Positions 60,439-64,000 of a DNA stretch of 64,000 nucleotides are shown here, in pieces. The first letter of the stretch is position 1. The number at the start of each line of letters is the position of its first letter. Position numbers and translations under genes: made by a program. Source of the stretch: Rhodocollybia butyracea (lineage: Eukaryota; Basidiomycota; Agaricomycetes; Agaricales; Omphalotaceae). The stretch covers positions 62,001-126,000 of the forward strand of contig JADNRY010000041.1 in assembly GCA_015501585.1 (NCBI GenBank), written 5' to 3'. A model generated the notes under the pieces. The model was not told the DNA's origin, ran no database searches, and worked only from the letters and a program-made list of their open reading frames with translations.

Positions 60439-62086
60439 ATGAACTCTAGGATTGGAGTTGCTCGATTGCGGAAAGAATCACTAATATCACTCCAGTTCCG
60501 TCGTTACTATATCCGTCGTGCCCCACCTCCAACACCAAAGTCAGTCAGCACGCTTTTGACTAAATACGCGTCTTCTCCACATCGACCGTTGAATCTCTCC
60601 ACGTTGTTATCTTTTGGACGACCTCTAACAAAGGAATCAGTACTTGCTTCGGTAGCTCATGCACTAGACGAGATACCTAAGCGACTGGCGCGGCGAGTGC
60701 AGTCGATTGAGGCTCTTCCCTTTATTGTTGGCACCAATCCGTGCGTCTAATCCATGTTATCGCAGATGGAAAACCTTATTGTGTAACCCACAGATATGTA
60801 GCTAGCATTCTCTCTGCGCATAAAGATAGCTTCATGTGGCTCGCCATGTATTCGACACCACAAACCCTGGCCGAGAATAACACGTTCACTGAAACTTTGG
60901 AAGAACTAGTTGAGAAGCATGCGAATGATATTCCAACGTAAGCTTTCATGTTACTGCTAACAAAACTATCCAAGCTTCTAATCCGTGCTCCATAGTTTGG
61001 CCAAAGGGTGGGCTTCTTCCAAAAGCTTCATTCCAAAAATTACTCATATTTCGTAGCTTTCAGGAATGCGCTAAATACATGACTAACGCTCAGATCACCG
61101 AGTTTCTGGATGGTGCAATCCGAAATCGAATATCGGTGCGGTTAATTGCAGAGCAGCACATATCTCTTTCCCGAGCCCTTGTTGAGCCAGGACACTACAA
61201 CCCTGGAATAGTTCAAACGAATTGCTCGCCAGCGGATATGGTCCGTATGTGTGGTTCGTTTGTTAGTGAACTTTGCAACGCAACTCTAGGAGCGGCTCCA
61301 ACTATCCTGATCGATGGAGATGAAGAAGCTGAATTTGCGTGAGCACACCCCTCCTAGTATATTTCTATCGAACTGAAACCATCTAGATATGTCCCTGTAC
61401 ACATTGAGTACATCATCACAGAGGTCTTGAAAAATGCGTTTCGTGCTACGGTAGAGCATCATTCCAAGGACAAAGGACGAGGGCCATTACCGCCTATATC
61501 TGTAACCCTTTCTGCTCCACAACGCTCAGAAGCAGGCCCCAACTACTTCTCACTGCGTATCCGAGACCAGGGTGGTGGAGTTTCTCCCGCTAATGTTTCC
61601 CAGATCTTCTCCTATGCGTTTACAACCGCGGGTCGTGGTGCAAGCGGGGACGACGGTAGTGGCGGCGGTCCATACGCTGCACAGCAGGTGGGAGGAAGTG
61701 CAGCGATTGGTGACGGAGGTATGGGGGAAGGTAATCTATTTGGTGAGATCACTGGAAAGGGTTTGCAAACTGGACTTGGAACAATCGCCGGATTGGGGTA
61801 TGGTCTACCCATGAGTCGCCTGTACGCAAAGTACGCAACAATTTTTTTCGTGACTGGTAAATAATATCAACGCAGTAGTTTCAGGTACTTTGGTGGTTCT
61901 CTGGACTTGGTATCTCTGGAAGGATGGGGTATGTTGATGAAAAGTTCTCTCGACTCCGCTATGCTGATGTTTTTCCAAGGCTGTGATGTTTATCTGAAGC
62001 TACGTTGCCTCGATGAAGCCGGTGATGCTAATCTAGACAGTTTTTCAACCCTACAACCTATTAATACCGTAGAGGCTGTAATGTAG
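60439..62086 (+). CDS. mitochondrial protein kinase of the PDK/BCKDK family
   Basis: From ATG 60439 to TAG 62084-62086. The Arg-rich, acidic-poor N-terminus (MNSRIGVARLRKESLISLQF) fits a mitochondrial presequence. After introns: LPFIVGTNPYVASILSAHKDSF, HANDIPTLAKGFQECAKYM, RLIAEQHISLSRAL (regulatory His region), then the GHKL ATPase fold with N-box IITEVLKNAFRATVEHH, G1 box DQGGG, a long Gly/Ala-rich ATP lid (GDDGSGGGPYAAQQVGG) and G2 box GLGYGLPMSRLYAKYFGG. These kinases phosphorylate E1 of pyruvate or branched-chain 2-oxoacid dehydrogenase in the matrix and switch it off. Which of the two it targets is not certain. Confidence 0.88.
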
Positions 62087-62623
62087 GTCGAGTTCACGTA
62101 CAAGTGACTTCCCTCGAGGAAAATAAAATCAGTATCCACTGTAACTTCCCAAGTCCGTCCGAAAGAGATGAGGCCTGATATTTGTGAGCTACAAGTTTTC
62201 CAGCCACAAAAAATACTACAAGATTCTGTAACTTCCGCAATTGAGTTCAGCTTCAAAAGAAACGTTTACAAGCGAAGGAAGGATAAAATCAGCCAGGTAG
62301 AAAGAAACAACTGGCTCACGCTTTGCACGCCGTGGAATATATACTTAAAATCGTTTCGAGCAGGTGTCTCATTACGTCGTCTTCCATCTTCCTTCAGTAT
62401 GCAGATCAGGATTGTGTTGAGATGGCACAGGGATCCAAGAAGCGCTTGTACTAGTAGTGAGAAAAAAATTAGCGCTTAATACTATTTGTTATTCGAGGAC
62501 ACTAGTAAGCATTTCATCGTATGGGTACCTCGTTTCTAACTTTCCTCTTCTGTTTAATCTTTGGTATCATGACAGTTCCGGCGAATCTTTGCTCATATTT
62601 GCTCCATTCAACGCTTATTTCCC
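62087..62623. other. intergenic, no gene seen
   Basis: 3' flank of the kinase and promoter of the F-box-like gene. An AT-rich stretch surrounds GGAATATATACTTAAAATCG. Short frames are unsupported. Confidence 0.4.
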
Positions 62624-63943
62624 ATGACTGAGGACCACAGGTCTCCGAATAATGATAATCACTCGGGAGAACCACGGTTCCCAAACGAAATTCTTAATCT
62701 CCTCATTGACAATCTCACAAACGATCCTTCTTCTCTCCATAACACATCACTTGTGTCTAAAGATCTTTGTTCCCTCTCGCAAGCCTCCATCTTCCGAGCG
62801 GTTCACTTGGGACATGATGCGCTCAGGATTCGGCGCTTTAGGTCCCTTTTGAGTGGTTCAAAGTCGAAATCCGTGTCCGGCTTTGTTAAAAGCCTAAATA
62901 TTGACTTGGAATATGTGGCGAGTGAACCTGAAGATATCGAGTCAAGTGTTTTCATACTCCAGCACTTGCCATCTCTCATCAGTCTCAGGCTTGATTGGGC
63001 TCAACTTGAGCATCTACATGCCATAAAGACATCTTTATGTGACACGTTGCAAGAACTTTGGATTTACTTGAATGACAATACTGTGGGGGGCCTTCAGGAT
63101 ATGCTGAAGTCTCTGACTACACTCAGGGTACTCTTGTTAGGGGGTTGTGACGGAACTGCTCGAGCTTCAGACACTAGTCCAGCACTCATCCTTCCGAGTT
63201 CATTAGAAACACTCTGGCTGGCATGGCCCTTGTCAACAGATGTTTTTCAGAGTATTGGTTTGGGACTGGAAATGGCATATCCATCAATCCTTCGCACCAT
63301 TCTCCTAGAATTTGATTGGGGGGAGAGGGACAACAATGAAAGAGTATTATGGAGATGCCTTCATGATCAAGGGCATCATGTCAAAGTTGTCCTGGACATA
63401 GGACGGGGACTCTGGGATCCTTCAACATTTGAATTACCTACAGCTACCTCAGGTGAGTCTAACCTGTCTCTCACATAAGTGTTTCCTGTTACCTTCGTCC
63501 TTCTAGCTTTGTCTGACCATATGCACGGGTACAAAGGTTTGCAACTGACTTTCAGTTGCTCTCAATCATCCTATTTAGCCCCCCAGCTTGCCTACTGCAT
63601 TTCTAGTCTTCCCAGTTGTGTATGGAAAGTTTTCGTTGACATTGATGCCAATGTAGATGATGGACCGTTTAACTCGGATGTTGAGGCTTGGTCTGGACTA
63701 GACACAGTGCTTTCAAAGAAGCACAGTGACCTGAATGGGATATTTCGTCTTTGCTTCACATGTACCAACCGCCGAACACGGGATTTTGGGACATCCTTTG
63801 CATTCAACCCCACGTTAATTTCTCCCACGAGGAATACTCTCTTAGACAGAACAATCCTGGACCGCATTCCAAAGTTGTTACCTCTCTCGGATGGACTTGG
63901 GATACTTAATATTGATCTAGAAACAGTCTTTTTTGACTTTTGA
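62624..63943 (+). CDS. F-box-like protein, 421 residues
   Basis: Exon 1 62624-63452, intron 63453-63506 (GTGAGT...TCTAG), exon 2 63507-63943, in frame. The N-terminus RFPNEILNLLIDNLTNDPSS, then NTSLVSKDLCSLSQASIF and RAVHLG, is the F-box-like start of a very large agaricomycete family. The rest has leucine-rich-repeat-like spacing (HLPSLISLRLDW, SLTTLRVLLLGGC, LPSSLETLWLAWP). Such proteins usually recruit targets to SCF ubiquitin ligases, though most members of this family are uncharacterised. The second exon is less repeat-like. Confidence 0.75.
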
Positions 63944-64000
63944 ACATGCTTGTCGTACAATTTCTCCTAATCAGCTTGAAATTTCGCACCCACAAACTTC

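Overview
The window is nuclear DNA of a filamentous basidiomycete, most likely an agaricomycete. Genes sit close together on both strands and are split by many short (about 45-60 nt) GT-AG introns. The conserved proteins are fungal, and the transposon families are ones I know from mushroom-forming fungi. No prokaryotic, organellar or viral region was seen.

Layout. 1-214: 5' exons of a membrane-protein gene running off the left edge. 671-6669: a 5.8-kb LINE retrotransposon that appears to split a tRNA-Lys gene. 7285-31154: a housekeeping block with NEP1/EMG1, a GT8-like glycosyltransferase, a nuclear unknown, a Baeyer-Villiger-type monooxygenase, DDX41-like helicase, GAL7, PNKP-like DNA-end repair enzyme, NUDT5-like hydrolase, an ABCC transporter and Pol III subunit RPC4. 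32759-about 46000: an accessory island of DNA transposons. 47128-49376: an alpha-glucoside-type sugar porter. 50302-63943: TBC-domain RabGAP, V-ATPase subunit A, proteasome ATPase Rpt1, a mitochondrial PDK/BCKDK-type kinase and an F-box-like protein.

The accessory island is a three-level nest read from termini and target duplications. A roughly 3.0-kb MULE (9-bp duplication TACTGTGGG) was split by a 7.68-kb CACTA-like element (3-bp duplication AGG, termini starting CTACACC). That element's accessory gene was in turn split by a 656-bp hAT-type MITE (8-bp duplication GCTGATTG). A second, related MULE derivative lies directly to the right.

The most unusual system is the LINE. ORF1 and ORF2 lie in one reading frame and are separated only by TGA codons followed by C. 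ORF2 has no ATG before its endonuclease domain. Its RNase H domain lies between endonuclease and reverse transcriptase instead of after the reverse transcriptase. The element sits in the D-loop of a tRNA-Lys gene, whose two parts flank it. Housekeeping genes repeatedly form head-to-head pairs with only 64-138 bp between start codons, so shared bidirectional promoters are likely.

All exon structures were inferred by eye from splice motifs and family conservation. Family assignments are from memory, without searches.
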